Positions 23,437 through 32,003 of a DNA stretch of 64,000 nt are shown one piece after another (positions within the stretch are counted from its first letter, which is position 1; each line of letters starts with the position of its first letter). The translations under genes and the position numbers were made by a program. The DNA lies in the NCBI RefSeq assembly GCF_001953975.1, contig NZ_MBEJ01000099.1, positions 62,001 through 126,000 of the forward strand, in the 5' to 3' direction. The notes beneath the pieces were generated by a model. That model made no database searches. It saw only the letters and a list, made by a program, of their open reading frames with translations, and was not told where the DNA came from. The DNA comes from Mycobacterium sp. NS-7484 (lineage in GTDB: Bacteria; Actinomycetota; Actinomycetes; Mycobacteriales; Mycobacteriaceae).

Positions 23437-25761
23437 CTATTCGCAGGTGGTGTCGGCCGCGTTCGTGACGGTCAGATCCTCGGGCAGATGCGTGGGGCTG
23501 CTGCTGGTGCCCTTGATCACGTGTACCTGCACCTCCGACCCGCTCGGGGTGGGCGGATTCACCGAGTAGAAATCGGTGCCGAGCACCACTTGCACCACGT
23601 CGCCCATCCCGGTCACCCGTTCGATGGTCGGATTGGCGAACGAGCTGGCCACCGTGGCGGCCGCCTCCTCATTTCCGGGCGAGAAGAACACCGTCGTCGC
23701 CGGCAGCGTGCTCGGATAGTCGTCGGGGGTGTTGACGTTGAAGCCGTGTTCCTGCAGTTCGGTGGCCGCTGTGGAGGCCAGGCCGCTCTGTCCGGTCGAG
23801 TTCGAGACCTGCACGGTGACCTGCTGCGGTTCGGTGGTGACCGCGTTGACCGTCTCGCCACTGTCCGTGGCGGCCGGAGCGGGAGCCGCCGCCGACTCGG
23901 GGGTCTGTGACGGCGCTGCGGCCTGCACCGACGACGTCGTCGACTCCGGAGTGCCCGGTACCGGAGTGTTGTCCGGGTTCTTCTCACCCGGCAGCGGATC
24001 GTCGTTGATGATCGCGTCGAACAGCGCACGCATGTCATCGGTGCGCGGCACCTCGTTGCCGTACTCGTCGGCGTATCCGACCGTCGGCACCGTCACGAAC
24101 GTGATCCGGCCCGCGTTGACGCCTTGCACGGACTGGCCGAGGTCGACGAGGTCCTTGGTCTTGATGTTGTCGACGAAGCTGTCGCTGATGAACATGTTGA
24201 CGACGTTGTTCAGCTTGTTCAGCGAGAAGAAGGTGTCGCGGGAGATCAACGACCGCAACAACGAGGACAAGAACAGCTGTTGGCGTTTGATGCGGCCGTA
24301 GTCGCCGTTGTACTCGGTGGTGACCTGACGGGCCCGCACGTAGTTCAGCGCGGTATGACCGTCGATCATCTGACGGCCGGCGTTGGGCAACACGGTGCCC
24401 AGCTCGTAATCCTCCAGCGGCGTGGTGCTGCAGACCTCGACCCCGCCGAGCGCGTCGACCATCTTGGAGAACCCGGAGAAATCGACGGCCATGAACCGGT
24501 TGATGGACAAACCGGACAGCTTCTGGATCACCTTCACCAGGCACTTCGGACCGCCGAAGGCGAACGCTGAATTCAGCTTGGTCTCGGTGTAGACCTCGTC
24601 GGGCCCGTAGGTTTCGGTCTCCTCGTCGTAGAGCGGACCGTAGGTCGCCGTCTCCGGGTTCCAGGGCTCGCACTGCATCGGGGTGATCGACAGGTCGCGC
24701 GGGAACGACACGGCGACGACGCGTTCGCGGTTGGCCGGGATGTTCACCAGCATGATGGTGTCCGAACGGGCGCCGCCGGCGTCCTCGGTGTCACCGGCAC
24801 CCATGCCCGCGTTCTCGCCGAATCGACTGTCGGTCCCGACGATCAGGAAGTTCTCGTCCCCGAACTGGGCATTGGGATCCAGGATGTCGCGGGAGTTGGG
24901 ATCGAGCGCGGCCACCTTGTTGAGGCTGTTGTTCTTCGAGCTCTGCCACTGCCAGGCTCCGCCGGTGAGGACCAGGGTGAGCACGGCGATCATCGCCGCG
25001 ATGGCCCGCCCGGCCAGCATCACCCGATGGTTGCGCGGCGGACGAGGCTCGTCGTCGGTCTCGTCCCATCCGTCGGCGAGGTCATCGGCATCGTGCTCGT
25101 TCGGCGCCACCCGGCCGGCCCGCCACGACGGGCGCGACCGGGCCACGTCGTAGTCGTAAACCTGTACTGCCGGCAGCACATCGGTCCTGGTGCTGTCGGT
25201 CTCGCCGGTGTGGTGCTCGGCCGCCGGCTCGTAGGGCGCGTCGAAAGGAGCTTCGAACGTCTCGAAAGGTTCCCCGAACGGCTCCGGGAATGCCTCGGCG
25301 TCGTTATGGGGAAAGTCCTCCTGAAAGGCTTCGGGATAGTCCTCGGGAAGCCGCACTGCCGGGATGACGTCGGTCGGGTCGGGCACCTGCGGGCGGCTGT
25401 ACGCCGGCTCTGGCTCTGGCTCTGGCTCCGATTCCGGCTCGGGCACGGTCTCGGTGGAATACGCCGGTTCGGCGTCGCCAAAGTCAGCAGAGTCGTCGGC
25501 ATCGTCAGGCTCGAGGCGGTGGCGCGTAGGGGTGAACCCGGTCCCGGCCACCTTGGCGATCAGATCGGCGACAGTTACCCCGTCGGTGTGGCTTCCGGTC
25601 GGCTCGTCGGGCGGTGAATCATCGGGTAACAGCCGATCTTGGCGCTCCCACGGCGCGGCGCCTGGCAAAGGCCGCGGGGATCGGGTAAGCCATTGGTTGT
25701 CCGACTGCTCCTCGGGCGAGCGATGCCGACGGCCGGGAGTGGCGTTGTCACCGTCACTCAT
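23437..25761 (-). CDS. LytR-CpsA-Psr (LCP) cell-wall ligase with long acidic N-terminus
   Basis: 774 aa (Rv0822c type). Residues 1-245 are cytoplasmic and very acidic, with a PE-repeat (about 107-119) and a Phe/Glu/Pro-rich tract (about 144-178); a TM helix is at 248-270. The LCP catalytic domain follows (GTDSRFG, ARSDTIMLVNI, VSFPRDLSI, YVRARQ), then a LytR_C domain near 645-735 (VTVQVSNSTGQSGLA). LCP proteins attach arabinogalactan to peptidoglycan. Conserved arginines for pyrophosphate binding (SR, ARS, PRD) are present. Confidence 0.88.
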   Translation of the reverse strand: MSDGDNATPGRRHRSPEEQSDNQWLTRSPRPLPGAAPWERQDRLLPDDSPPDEPTGSHTDGVTVADLIAKVAGTGFTPTRHRLEPDDADDSADFGDAEPAYSTETVPEPESEPEPEPEPAYSRPQVPDPTDVIPAVRLPEDYPEAFQEDFPHNDAEAFPEPFGEPFETFEAPFDAPYEPAAEHHTGETDSTRTDVLPAVQVYDYDVARSRPSWRAGRVAPNEHDADDLADGWDETDDEPRPPRNHRVMLAGRAIAAMIAVLTLVLTGGAWQWQSSKNNSLNKVAALDPNSRDILDPNAQFGDENFLIVGTDSRFGENAGMGAGDTEDAGGARSDTIMLVNIPANRERVVAVSFPRDLSITPMQCEPWNPETATYGPLYDEETETYGPDEVYTETKLNSAFAFGGPKCLVKVIQKLSGLSINRFMAVDFSGFSKMVDALGGVEVCSTTPLEDYELGTVLPNAGRQMIDGHTALNYVRARQVTTEYNGDYGRIKRQQLFLSSLLRSLISRDTFFSLNKLNNVVNMFISDSFVDNIKTKDLVDLGQSVQGVNAGRITFVTVPTVGYADEYGNEVPRTDDMRALFDAIINDDPLPGEKNPDNTPVPGTPESTTSSVQAAAPSQTPESAAAPAPAATDSGETVNAVTTEPQQVTVQVSNSTGQSGLASTAATELQEHGFNVNTPDDYPSTLPATTVFFSPGNEEAAATVASSFANPTIERVTGMGDVVQVVLGTDFYSVNPPTPSGSEVQVHVIKGTSSSPTHLPEDLTVTNAADTTCE

Positions 25762-25995
25762 GTCCTTACCGGCCTCCGACTCTTCGAGCTTGCGCGAGCG
25801 CGTCGGTGCGCATCGCTCCCACTGTTGTGCTGGGCGCTGCTGAGGTTTTTCTCCTCATCTCTTCTAGCAGCACTGTGCCGCGCTGGCTACCTGAGCCGGC
25901 CGCGGCAAGGTCCTCATCGTACTGAGACATCCTGAGACTGAGCTAGACCCAACCTGGTGACAGAGCCATCTCGATGTCGTCTCGACGACAACGGA

Positions 25996-27108
25996 TCAGC
26001 CCCCGGAGTTCATCACGTCGGCGGCCACCGGCACCGCGCAGTCGTCGGGATCGTCGAGCCAGCCCTCGGGCAGCGACACCGAGGCGGCCGAGCCCTGGCG
26101 CCCGCGCGGACCGCCGGCCGCCGCCGGGAAGGGCACGTCCGGGTCGAGTTGACCGAGCAGCTCGTCGAGTTCGGCGCGCGTCTTGACCAGGGCCAGGCCA
26201 CGACGCAGATCGGCCCCGGCCGGGAAACCGTGCAGGTACCAGGCCACGTGCTTACGGATGTCCCGCATGCCCTTGTCCTCACCGAAGTGCTCACTGAGCA
26301 GTTCGCCGTGCCGGCGCACGATGTCGGCGACCTCCCCCAAAGTCGGGGGAGTGGCGGCCGGGCGGCCGGTGAAGGCTGCCGACAGCTCGGCGAACAACCA
26401 GGGGCGGCCCAGGCAGCCCCGGCCGATCACCACGCCGTCACATCCGGTGGCGGCCATCATGGCCAGTGCGTCGTCGGCCTCGAAGATGTCGCCGTTGCCC
26501 AGCACCGGAATGCTTGTGACATGGGCTTTGAGTGCCGCGATCTGGTCCCAGTCGGCGGTACCGGAGTAGCGCTGCGCGGCAGTGCGGGCATGCAGCGCGA
26601 CGGCCGCGGCGCCCTCCTCGGCAGCGATGCGCCCGGCGTCGAGGTGGGTGTGGTGCGCGTCGTCGATACCGACCCGGAACTTCACCGTCACCGGGATGTC
26701 GGTGCCTGCGACACCGCGTACCGCGGCCGCCACGATCTGGCCGAACAACCTCCGCTTGTAGGGCAGTGCCGATCCGCCGCCGCGCTTGGTCACCTTGGGC
26801 ACCGGGCAGCCGAAATTCATGTCGATGTGGTCGGCCATGCCTTCGTCGGCGATCATCTTGGCCGCCAGGTAGGTGGTTTCGGGGTCCACGGTGTACAGCT
26901 GCAACGAGCGCGGCGATTCCTCGGGCGCGAACGTCGTCATGTGCATGGTCACCGGATGGCGTTCGACCAGGGCCCGTGCCGTCACCATCTCGCACACATA
27001 CAGCCCGCTGACCGTTCCGGCGCGGGCGATCTCAAGCTCACGGCACAGCGTGCGGAACGCCACGTTGGTGACGCCGGCCATGGGGGCGAGGACGACGGGA
27101 CTGGGCAA
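25996..27108 (-). CDS. dus: tRNA-dihydrouridine synthase
   Basis: 370 aa as called. Dus landmarks: VLAPMAGVTNVAFR, MNFGCPVPKVTKRGGGSAL, KFRVGIDDAHHTHLD, ALHARTAAQRYSG, GNGDIF and GRGCLGRPWLF; the catalytic Cys is in FGCPVPKV. Flavin enzyme reducing uridines in tRNA D-loops. The only canonical in-frame start is TTG 27108, yet the sequence before it (CTG 27129, reading LRIGPFALPSP) looks like conserved DusB N-terminus, so translation may begin at a non-canonical codon. Rv0823c position. Confidence 0.9.
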   Translation of the reverse strand: MPSPVVLAPMAGVTNVAFRTLCRELEIARAGTVSGLYVCEMVTARALVERHPVTMHMTTFAPEESPRSLQLYTVDPETTYLAAKMIADEGMADHIDMNFGCPVPKVTKRGGGSALPYKRRLFGQIVAAAVRGVAGTDIPVTVKFRVGIDDAHHTHLDAGRIAAEEGAAAVALHARTAAQRYSGTADWDQIAALKAHVTSIPVLGNGDIFEADDALAMMAATGCDGVVIGRGCLGRPWLFAELSAAFTGRPAATPPTLGEVADIVRRHGELLSEHFGEDKGMRDIRKHVAWYLHGFPAGADLRRGLALVKTRAELDELLGQLDPDVPFPAAAGGPRGRQGSAASVSLPEGWLDDPDDCAVPVAADVMNSGG

Positions 27109-27170
27109 CGCGAACGGCCCGATCCGCAGTTGGGATCGGGCCGGCGCTGCCGTTTCGGCGGGGGGAGTTG

Positions 27171-28169
27171 CTACGACGATGACGACACCAGCAGGTTCTT
27201 CATGGCCTTCTTCTCGGCCATCTTGCGCTCACGCTCCAGGCGGCGTTCCTTGGCGACCTCGAACTTGTCGCAGGCGTCCTCGAGCTCTTCGACGATGCGG
27301 CCCAGGTCGTCACGGAGCCGTGCGCCCTCGCCGGTGAAGTCCTCACGTTCGAAGATGCGCCACTTGCGCAGCACGGGCATCACCACGTCGTCGAGGTGGA
27401 TGCGAGGGTCGTAGACCCCGCCGACGGCGATGACGACGGCCTTGCGGCGGAAGTCGGGCACGGTGTAGCCGGGCATCTTGAAGTTGTCGAGCACGCGGTG
27501 CAGCGAGGCGATGCCCTGGTTGGGGGCGATGTCCAGGCCGGCCGCCGAGACGTCGCGGTAGAAGATCATGTGCAGGTTCTCGTCGGCGGACACGCGCTGC
27601 AACAGCTGGTCGGCGATCGGGTCATCGCAGGCCTTGCCGGTGTTGCGGTGGCTGACGCGGGTGGCGAGCTCCTGAAACGACACGTACATCACGGAGTCGA
27701 ACAGGCTCTCGGCGAAGAGGTCGCCCTGCTGGTTCTGGCCGGGGGAGAAGCCGCGGGTGACCTGCTCGACGCGCAGTTCTTCGAGTTCGACGGGGTCGAC
27801 CGCGCGGGTGACGACGAGGTAGTCGCGCAGGGCGATGCCGTGGCGGTTCTCCTCGGCGGTCCAGCGGTTGACCCACTCGCCCCAGGCGCCGTCCATGCCC
27901 ATGTTCATCGCGATCTCGCGGTGATAGGAGGGCAGGTTGTCCTCGGTGAGCAGGTTCTGGATCATCGCGGTCTTGGCGACCTCGGACAGCTTGGACTGCC
28001 CGGGCTCCCAGTCCTGACCGCCGAGCGCGTAGTAGTTCTTGCCGTCCGACCAGGGGATGTAGTCGTGCGGGTTCCAGTCCTTACGCATCCGCATGTGGCG
28101 GTTGATGCTGGTTTCGACGACAGGCTCGAGTTCGTGCAGGAGCTGCAGGTCCGTGTATTCCTGCGACAT
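27171..28169 (-). CDS. desA1: Acyl-[ACP] desaturase DesA1-like
   Basis: 332 aa soluble diiron desaturase. Iron ligands visible in EENRHG (106-111) and DENLH (196-200), plus the earlier Glu in HELEPVVE. It introduces a double bond into long acyl-ACP chains destined for mycolic acids and is essential in M. smegmatis. C-terminus is Lys/Arg/Glu rich and ends in four serines. AAGGAG precedes the ATG; a TTGACT promoter lies 40-65 bp upstream. Confidence 0.92.
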   Translation of the reverse strand: MSQEYTDLQLLHELEPVVETSINRHMRMRKDWNPHDYIPWSDGKNYYALGGQDWEPGQSKLSEVAKTAMIQNLLTEDNLPSYHREIAMNMGMDGAWGEWVNRWTAEENRHGIALRDYLVVTRAVDPVELEELRVEQVTRGFSPGQNQQGDLFAESLFDSVMYVSFQELATRVSHRNTGKACDDPIADQLLQRVSADENLHMIFYRDVSAAGLDIAPNQGIASLHRVLDNFKMPGYTVPDFRRKAVVIAVGGVYDPRIHLDDVVMPVLRKWRIFEREDFTGEGARLRDDLGRIVEELEDACDKFEVAKERRLERERKMAEKKAMKNLLVSSSS

Positions 28170-28206
28170 ATGCCCTCAACTCTCCTTGGCGCCCTTCCGG
28201 ACGCTC

Positions 28207-28235
28207 AGTTATCTGTACCTGTTGGTTGCAGTCAA
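28207..28235 (-). promoter_or_regulatory. Predicted desA1 promoter
   Basis: On the minus strand TTGACT (28235-28230), 17-base spacer, ATAACT (28212-28207). An inverted repeat GTAACT/AGTTAC (28245-28268) sits just upstream and could be a regulator site. Confidence 0.45.
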
Positions 28236-28364
28236 TATATCTGTGTAACTCGGTGACATTCAAGTTACTCCGCGTGTGTCACATGAGCGCTGCGGCGCGC
28301 GGTTTGCGGCGGTACGATCCGCACTAACAGCTGTTGGTTACCCACATTCGGAGGTTGGGCACAC

Positions 28365-28799
28365 GTGAAGAAGCTCATCGTCGTTGGCGCTGGAACTGCC
28401 GTCGCCACCGGTGCGGCGGTATCCCTTCTTTTCGGTTCGGGCCTCGCGGCCGCCGCGCCTGACGTGGTGGGGCAAAAGTACTCGGACGCTTCGGCTGCCA
28501 TCGAGGACAGCGGCGCGAGCGCCAAGGTCGCCGTGACCGTGGGCAGCAAGCTGTCCCAGGGCGACTGCATCGTCACCAACGCGTGGGACGCACCGTTCGT
28601 GCGTGACGGTGGCGGCGAGTTCGGCCATGCCGATGGGGAGGTCATGGTCGCGCTGAACTGCGACGGTGACCATGCCACCGCCGAGCACCCGGGCGCGTCG
28701 GTGGCCAGCCCGGCCGGCCGGGAGGCCAAGGCTGCCGCCGACGAGGCTGCCGCCGAGCAGCAGCAGCAACTCGAACAGGTCAGCACTCCGAACGAGTAA
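28365..28799 (+). CDS. Secreted PASTA-like protein
   Basis: 144 aa with a signal peptide (MKKLIVVGAGTAVATGAAVS then LAAAAP) and a PASTA-like domain (DVVGQKYSDASAAIEDSG, two cysteines DCIV and LNCDG). The tail is Ala/Glu/Gln rich. GTG start with GGAGG about 11 bases upstream. The 3' end is duplicated as a remnant at 28906-29019. Role unknown. Confidence 0.75.
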   Translation: MKKLIVVGAGTAVATGAAVSLLFGSGLAAAAPDVVGQKYSDASAAIEDSGASAKVAVTVGSKLSQGDCIVTNAWDAPFVRDGGGEFGHADGEVMVALNCDGDHATAEHPGASVASPAGREAKAAADEAAAEQQQQLEQVSTPNE

Positions 28800-28867
28800 C
28801 GTCGGACGCGCAGCGTTCACGCGCAATTTGATTGCGCGACATGGTATTTCGAACATCGATCGGTAAC

Positions 28868-28904
28868 TTCCCCTCCGGCTTGACATTCGACGCCAGAGGG
28901 GGAA
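28868..28904 (+). terminator. Hairpin after the PASTA-like gene
   Basis: TTCCCCTC pairs with GAGGGGGAA around a loop that also contains CGGC/GCC; located about 70 bases after the stop. Confidence 0.4.
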
Positions 28905-28905
28905 C

Positions 28906-29019
28906 CACCCCGGCGCTTCTGTCGCCAGCCCGGCCGGCCGGGAGGCCAAAGAAGCCGCAGACGAGGCTGCCGCGGCCGAGCAGGACGGTGTCGCCGAGGC
29001 CAGCACCCCGGACGAATAG
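28906..29019 (+). pseudogene. Remnant copy of the PASTA-like gene 3' end
   Basis: In frame it reads HPGASVASPAGREAKEAAD and ends STPDE-stop, closely matching the C-terminus of the gene at 28365-28799 (HPGASVASPAGREAKAAAD ... STPNE). The upstream two thirds of the copy are gone and no start is available. Confidence 0.7.
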
Positions 29020-29025
29020 TCCGGT

Positions 29026-29610
29026 TCAGAAGCTGCCCACCCGGCCGACCAGCATGTCGACGCAGTAGTCGATGAACTGTTCGCGGCTGGCCGGCAACCG
29101 GTCATCAAGGTACGCGGTGAACAGCGCGGTGAGTGCACCGATCAGGCTCGTGGCGACCATGGCCTGACGCACCGGATCGGCGATTCGGGTCAGCTTGCGC
29201 TGCAGCAGCCCGATGAAGTTGGGCATCCACTCCGCGCCCGATCGGGTCAACACCGGCTCGGATTCCGGGGCCAGGAGCAAAACCCGGCCTCGCATCGGGT
29301 CGTCGACCATGAGCGAGACGAACTGCTCGACCGCCTCGCGAGGAGTGACCGCGGTGGTCAGCGCGGCCATCGCGCGGGCGCAGACGTCGTCGTAGACGGC
29401 CCGGACGAAGGTGTCCCGGTCGGTGAAGCTCTCGTAGAAGTACCGCTCGGTCAGTGCCGCGGCCCGGCACACTGCCCGCACCGTCACCGCGGGGCCGTCG
29501 GACCTGCCCAGCAACGTGACGCCCGCGGCGATCAGCTCGTCGCGGCGACGGGCCGCACGCTCCGGTAGGGGAACGCCAGACCATCGGCCGCGCCGTTGAG
29601 CGGATGGCAC
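29026..29610 (-). CDS. TetR-family regulator
   Basis: 194 aa. N-terminal HTH (LIAAGVTLLGRSDGPAVTVR, AALTERYFYESFTDRDTFVR) and a helical ligand domain. GTG 29610 is chosen because AGGAG lies 5 bases before it; TTG 29634 is an alternative. No obvious palindrome nearby. The DUF732 gene lies upstream on the same strand. Confidence 0.8.
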   Translation of the reverse strand: MPSAQRRGRWSGVPLPERAARRRDELIAAGVTLLGRSDGPAVTVRAVCRAAALTERYFYESFTDRDTFVRAVYDDVCARAMAALTTAVTPREAVEQFVSLMVDDPMRGRVLLLAPESEPVLTRSGAEWMPNFIGLLQRKLTRIADPVRQAMVATSLIGALTALFTAYLDDRLPASREQFIDYCVDMLVGRVGSF

Positions 29611-29734
29611 ATCAACTCCTAGCGTCCGTGGCAACAGAGGTTGTCACACCTGCGACACAAGATACTTCTGCGCCGTGCTCGGTGACCAGCGGATGCGCAG
29701 GTTGTCCGGGCTGCCGGGGCGTCGCCGCCGCGCG

Positions 29735-30091
29735 TCAGCGTCCGACGAGCGAGGCGTACTGCGGGCAATAGACCTTGACCGCGCCCCACACCACGTGGGT
29801 GGCCTGGCCCTTGTCGATGCCGGCCTGGTTGCGCAACTGGTTGATGATGCCGCGCACCGTGCGGGCCGGTTCGATCTTGCCCTTTTCGACCGCGTCGCAG
29901 ACGCCTCGCCCCACCGTGCCGGCCTCCTCCGCGGAGTTGGTCGGCACCCCTAGATCCTTGACGATGGTGAAGAACTGGTCGTCCTGAGCGTTGGCATGCG
30001 CCGGCGCCACCCCGAAAGCGGCGCCCGCTGCCATCGCGGCAGCGCAGATCGCCGTGGCTGTGACGCGGATGCTCAGGCGCCCGGAGGACAT
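29735..30091 (-). CDS. DUF732 secreted protein
   Basis: 118 aa: signal peptide (IRVTATAICAAAMAAGAAFG, cleavage near AHA), then DUF732 with the paired cysteines GVCDAVE and KVYCPQYASL. These small mycobacterial proteins are secreted; function unknown. Confidence 0.82.
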   Translation of the reverse strand: MSSGRLSIRVTATAICAAAMAAGAAFGVAPAHANAQDDQFFTIVKDLGVPTNSAEEAGTVGRGVCDAVEKGKIEPARTVRGIINQLRNQAGIDKGQATHVVWGAVKVYCPQYASLVGR

Positions 30092-30258
30092 GCGGTGACT
30101 CCTTCATCGAAAACGGCCGACCCCGCGCTCAACGATAAACGGGCCCGGCCGAAGGCGCTTGCCCACGTGGCCGAAATCCCGGTGCCTGTGAGATCGCCGT
30201 AGCCGAGCTGCTACCCCTGGGTAATTGCTTGGCAACGGCTCTCGCCGAGGCTGTCGCC

Positions 30259-30624
30259 ATGACGACCATTTATGACCAGATCGGCGGTGCCGAGGCTCTC
30301 GAGACCGTCGTCGACGACTTCTACCGGCGGGTGCTGGCCGACGACCAACTGTCCGGCTTCTTCAGCGGCACCAACATGGCCCGGCTCAAGGGCAAGCAGG
30401 TGGAGTTCTTCGCCGCCGCGTTGGGTGGGCCGGTGCGCTACAGCGGGGCGCCGATGCGCCAGGTCCATCAGGGGCGCGGGATCACCATGCACCACTTCAG
30501 CCTGGTCGCCGGCCATCTCGGTGACAGCCTGACCGACGCCGGAGTCGCGGCGGCGACCGTCGGCGAGATCATCGCCACGATCGCGCCGCTGGCCGACGAG
30601 ATCGCGACCGCGCGGAGCGCGTGA
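30259..30624 (+). CDS. glbN: Truncated haemoglobin, group I (trHbN)
   Basis: 121 aa from ATG 30259. Key residues have the spacing of M. tuberculosis trHbN: Tyr22 (B10), Gln47 (E11) and proximal His70 (F8, RQVHQGRGI), i.e. 25 and 23 residues apart, and Gly motifs IGG and GG. Such proteins detoxify nitric oxide with O2. An in-frame TTG at 30229 adds ten unmatched residues. Confidence 0.9.
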   Translation: MTTIYDQIGGAEALETVVDDFYRRVLADDQLSGFFSGTNMARLKGKQVEFFAAALGGPVRYSGAPMRQVHQGRGITMHHFSLVAGHLGDSLTDAGVAAATVGEIIATIAPLADEIATARSA

Positions 30625-30685
30625 ACGGACGGCGCGCGGAGCGCGTGAACGGCGACCGTGAACCCGCCTTTCGGCGGGCGTCTGG

Positions 30686-30758
30686 TGCCCCCAGTAGGGC
30701 TCGAACCTACGACCTGCGGATTAAAAGTCCGTAGCTCTACCAACTGAGCTATAGGGGC
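30686..30758 (-). tRNA. tRNA-Lys (TTT)
   Basis: 73 nt cloverleaf on the minus strand: acceptor GCCCCTA with TGGGGGC, D-arm AGCTCAGTTGGTAGAGC, anticodon loop CTTTTAA (TTT), T-arm GGTTCGAGCCC. No CCA encoded. Confidence 0.95.
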
Positions 30759-30893
30759 GCGAGAAGACAGGGTACAAGATGAGGCAAATTGGTGTTGCGA
30801 CCACACGGTTTGAGGATTTGGGCATCTGTACCCTAAGCTATCGAAGCTCCCAACGAACGAGGTTGACGAGTGCCCCGGAGAGATTCGGATTAG

Positions 30894-30966
30894 GCCCCCA
30901 TCGTCTAGTGGCCTAGGACGCCGCCCTTTCACGGCGGTAGCACGGGTTCGAATCCCGTTGGGGGTA
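30894..30966 (+). tRNA. tRNA-Glu (TTC)
   Basis: 73 nt: acceptor GCCCCCA with TGGGGGT (G-U first pair), anticodon stem CCGCC/GGCGG with loop CTTTCAC (TTC), T-arm GGGTTCGAATCCC. Confidence 0.95.
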
Positions 30967-31001
30967 CGCACCACGGAAATGTGGAGCACGCAGGAAAGCA
31001 A

Positions 31002-31075
31002 GGCCCTGTGGCGCAGTTGGTTAGCGCGCCGCCCTGTCACGGCGGAGGTCGCGGGTTCGAGTCCCGTCAGGGTCG
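31002..31075 (+). tRNA. tRNA-Asp (GTC)
   Basis: 74 nt: acceptor GGCCCTG with CAGGGTC, anticodon loop CTGTCAC (GTC), T-arm GGGTTCGAGTCCC. About 35 bp after tRNA-Glu, same strand. Confidence 0.95.
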
Positions 31076-31119
31076 CCATCACGGCGAGGCAGTTCGGTTT
31101 GCAAGAGCCGGTGCCTTCC

Positions 31120-31193
31120 GGCCAGGTAGCTCAGTTGGTACGAGCGTCCGCCTGAAAAGCGGAAGGTCGCCGGTTCGATCCCGGCCCTGGCCA
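31120..31193 (+). tRNA. tRNA-Phe (GAA)
   Basis: 74 nt: acceptor GGCCAGG with CCTGGCC, anticodon loop CTGAAAA (GAA), T-arm CGGTTCGATCCCG. Last of the Glu-Asp-Phe cluster. Confidence 0.95.
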
Positions 31194-31200
31194 CTGAGAG

Positions 31201-31228
31201 AACCCACCGGCGACGGTGGGTTTTTTTG
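31201..31228 (+). terminator. Rho-independent terminator of the tRNA cluster
   Basis: AACCCACCG / CGGTGGGTT stem, 4-base loop, followed by a run of seven T. One of the few canonical U-tract terminators in the window. Confidence 0.9.
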
Positions 31229-31301
31229 TTTGCGGAGCATGTTGCTCGGAAGCCCGAATCTGATAGGTGAGACATCGGCTGTACATGGCGTGGCAGGCGG
31301 A

Positions 31302-31329
31302 TTGCCATTCAATCTAATCCAACTATAGT
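31302..31329 (+). promoter_or_regulatory. Promoter of the HTH-nucleotidyltransferase gene
   Basis: TTGCCA (31302-31307), 16-base spacer, TATAGT (31324-31329). The -10 is embedded in the small palindrome AACTATAGTT. Confidence 0.6.
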
Positions 31330-31336
31330 TGTGTTG

Positions 31337-31354
31337 CTCTAACTTTAGTTAGAG
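31337..31354. promoter_or_regulatory. Palindromic operator CTCTAAC/GTTAGAG
   Basis: Perfect 7-bp arms around TTTA, covering the expected transcription start and ending 13 bases before the ATG at 31368. Together with AACTATAGTT at 31321 it suggests autoregulation by the HTH domain. Confidence 0.6.
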
Positions 31355-31367
31355 AAGGATGCGGGTC

Positions 31368-32003
31368 ATGCAGCTGAACAAGCCGTTCGCAACGGTGACG
31401 CCGACGCTCGACGGCGACGTGCTTGCTGTCCTGGCGAGTGCAGACGTCACGTTCACGATCAGCCAGGTCCAGCGCATCCTCACCACGGCGTCCGGGGAGG
31501 GCATCCGCAAGGTACTCAACCGGCTCACCGCGCAGGGCGTGGTGCTGCACGACGAGGTGGGTAGAACCCACACTTACCGCCTCAATGTCGAGCACCTCGC
31601 GGCCGAGCCAATCAGGATGCTGTCGCGGCTGAACTCCACGTTCCTCAGCAAACTGAAAGAGCACTTCGACGACAAGTGGTGCAAGGATCTGAAGTACGCC
31701 GCGGTGTTCGGCTCCGCGTCGACCGGGCGCATGAAGCTCGACAGCGACATCGACCTGTTCTTGGTCCGCAGTGCCGACTCCGAGGACGACGATGCGTGGG
31801 ACCAGCGGTTGACCGAACTTGCCCGGCTGGTCACCGCGTGGACCGGAAACGACGGCCGAATCGTCGAGTACACCGAGGATGAGTTCCGCGCCGCGGCCGC
31901 CGCAGGTGAGCCTCTGTTCCAGGAAGTGTCGAAGCAAGGCCAGACGGTCGCAGGGAGGCGGGCCTGGTTCAACGCGCAGCTGCGCGCGGCGAGGAAGTCC
32001 TGA
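31368..32003 (+). CDS. HTH-fused minimal nucleotidyltransferase (MNT-like)
   Basis: 211 aa. Residues 1-75 look like a winged helix (ISQVQRILTTASGEGIRKVL, RLTAQGVVLHDEVGRTHTYR). Residues 105-200 carry a Pol-beta type nucleotidyltransferase core: FGSASTGRMKLDSDIDLFLV with GS and two Asp. Such proteins act as AMPylating antitoxins or stand-alone regulators. The ATG at 31368 has GAAGG nine bases upstream; ATG 31359 is too close to it. No HEPN or other toxin gene is adjacent. AT-richer promoter and position right after a tRNA cluster suggest acquisition. Confidence 0.75.
   Translation: MQLNKPFATVTPTLDGDVLAVLASADVTFTISQVQRILTTASGEGIRKVLNRLTAQGVVLHDEVGRTHTYRLNVEHLAAEPIRMLSRLNSTFLSKLKEHFDDKWCKDLKYAAVFGSASTGRMKLDSDIDLFLVRSADSEDDDAWDQRLTELARLVTAWTGNDGRIVEYTEDEFRAAAAAGEPLFQEVSKQGQTVAGRRAWFNAQLRAARKS

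Noticed and set aside
25400..25470. PE-repeat as evidence for a PE/PPE gene
   Set aside because: The Pro-Glu run is inside the acidic tail of the LCP protein; no PE or PPE domain is present.
28832..29068. 78-aa plus-strand ORF after the PASTA-like gene
   Set aside because: Runs in a different frame from the recognised remnant and has no ribosome site.
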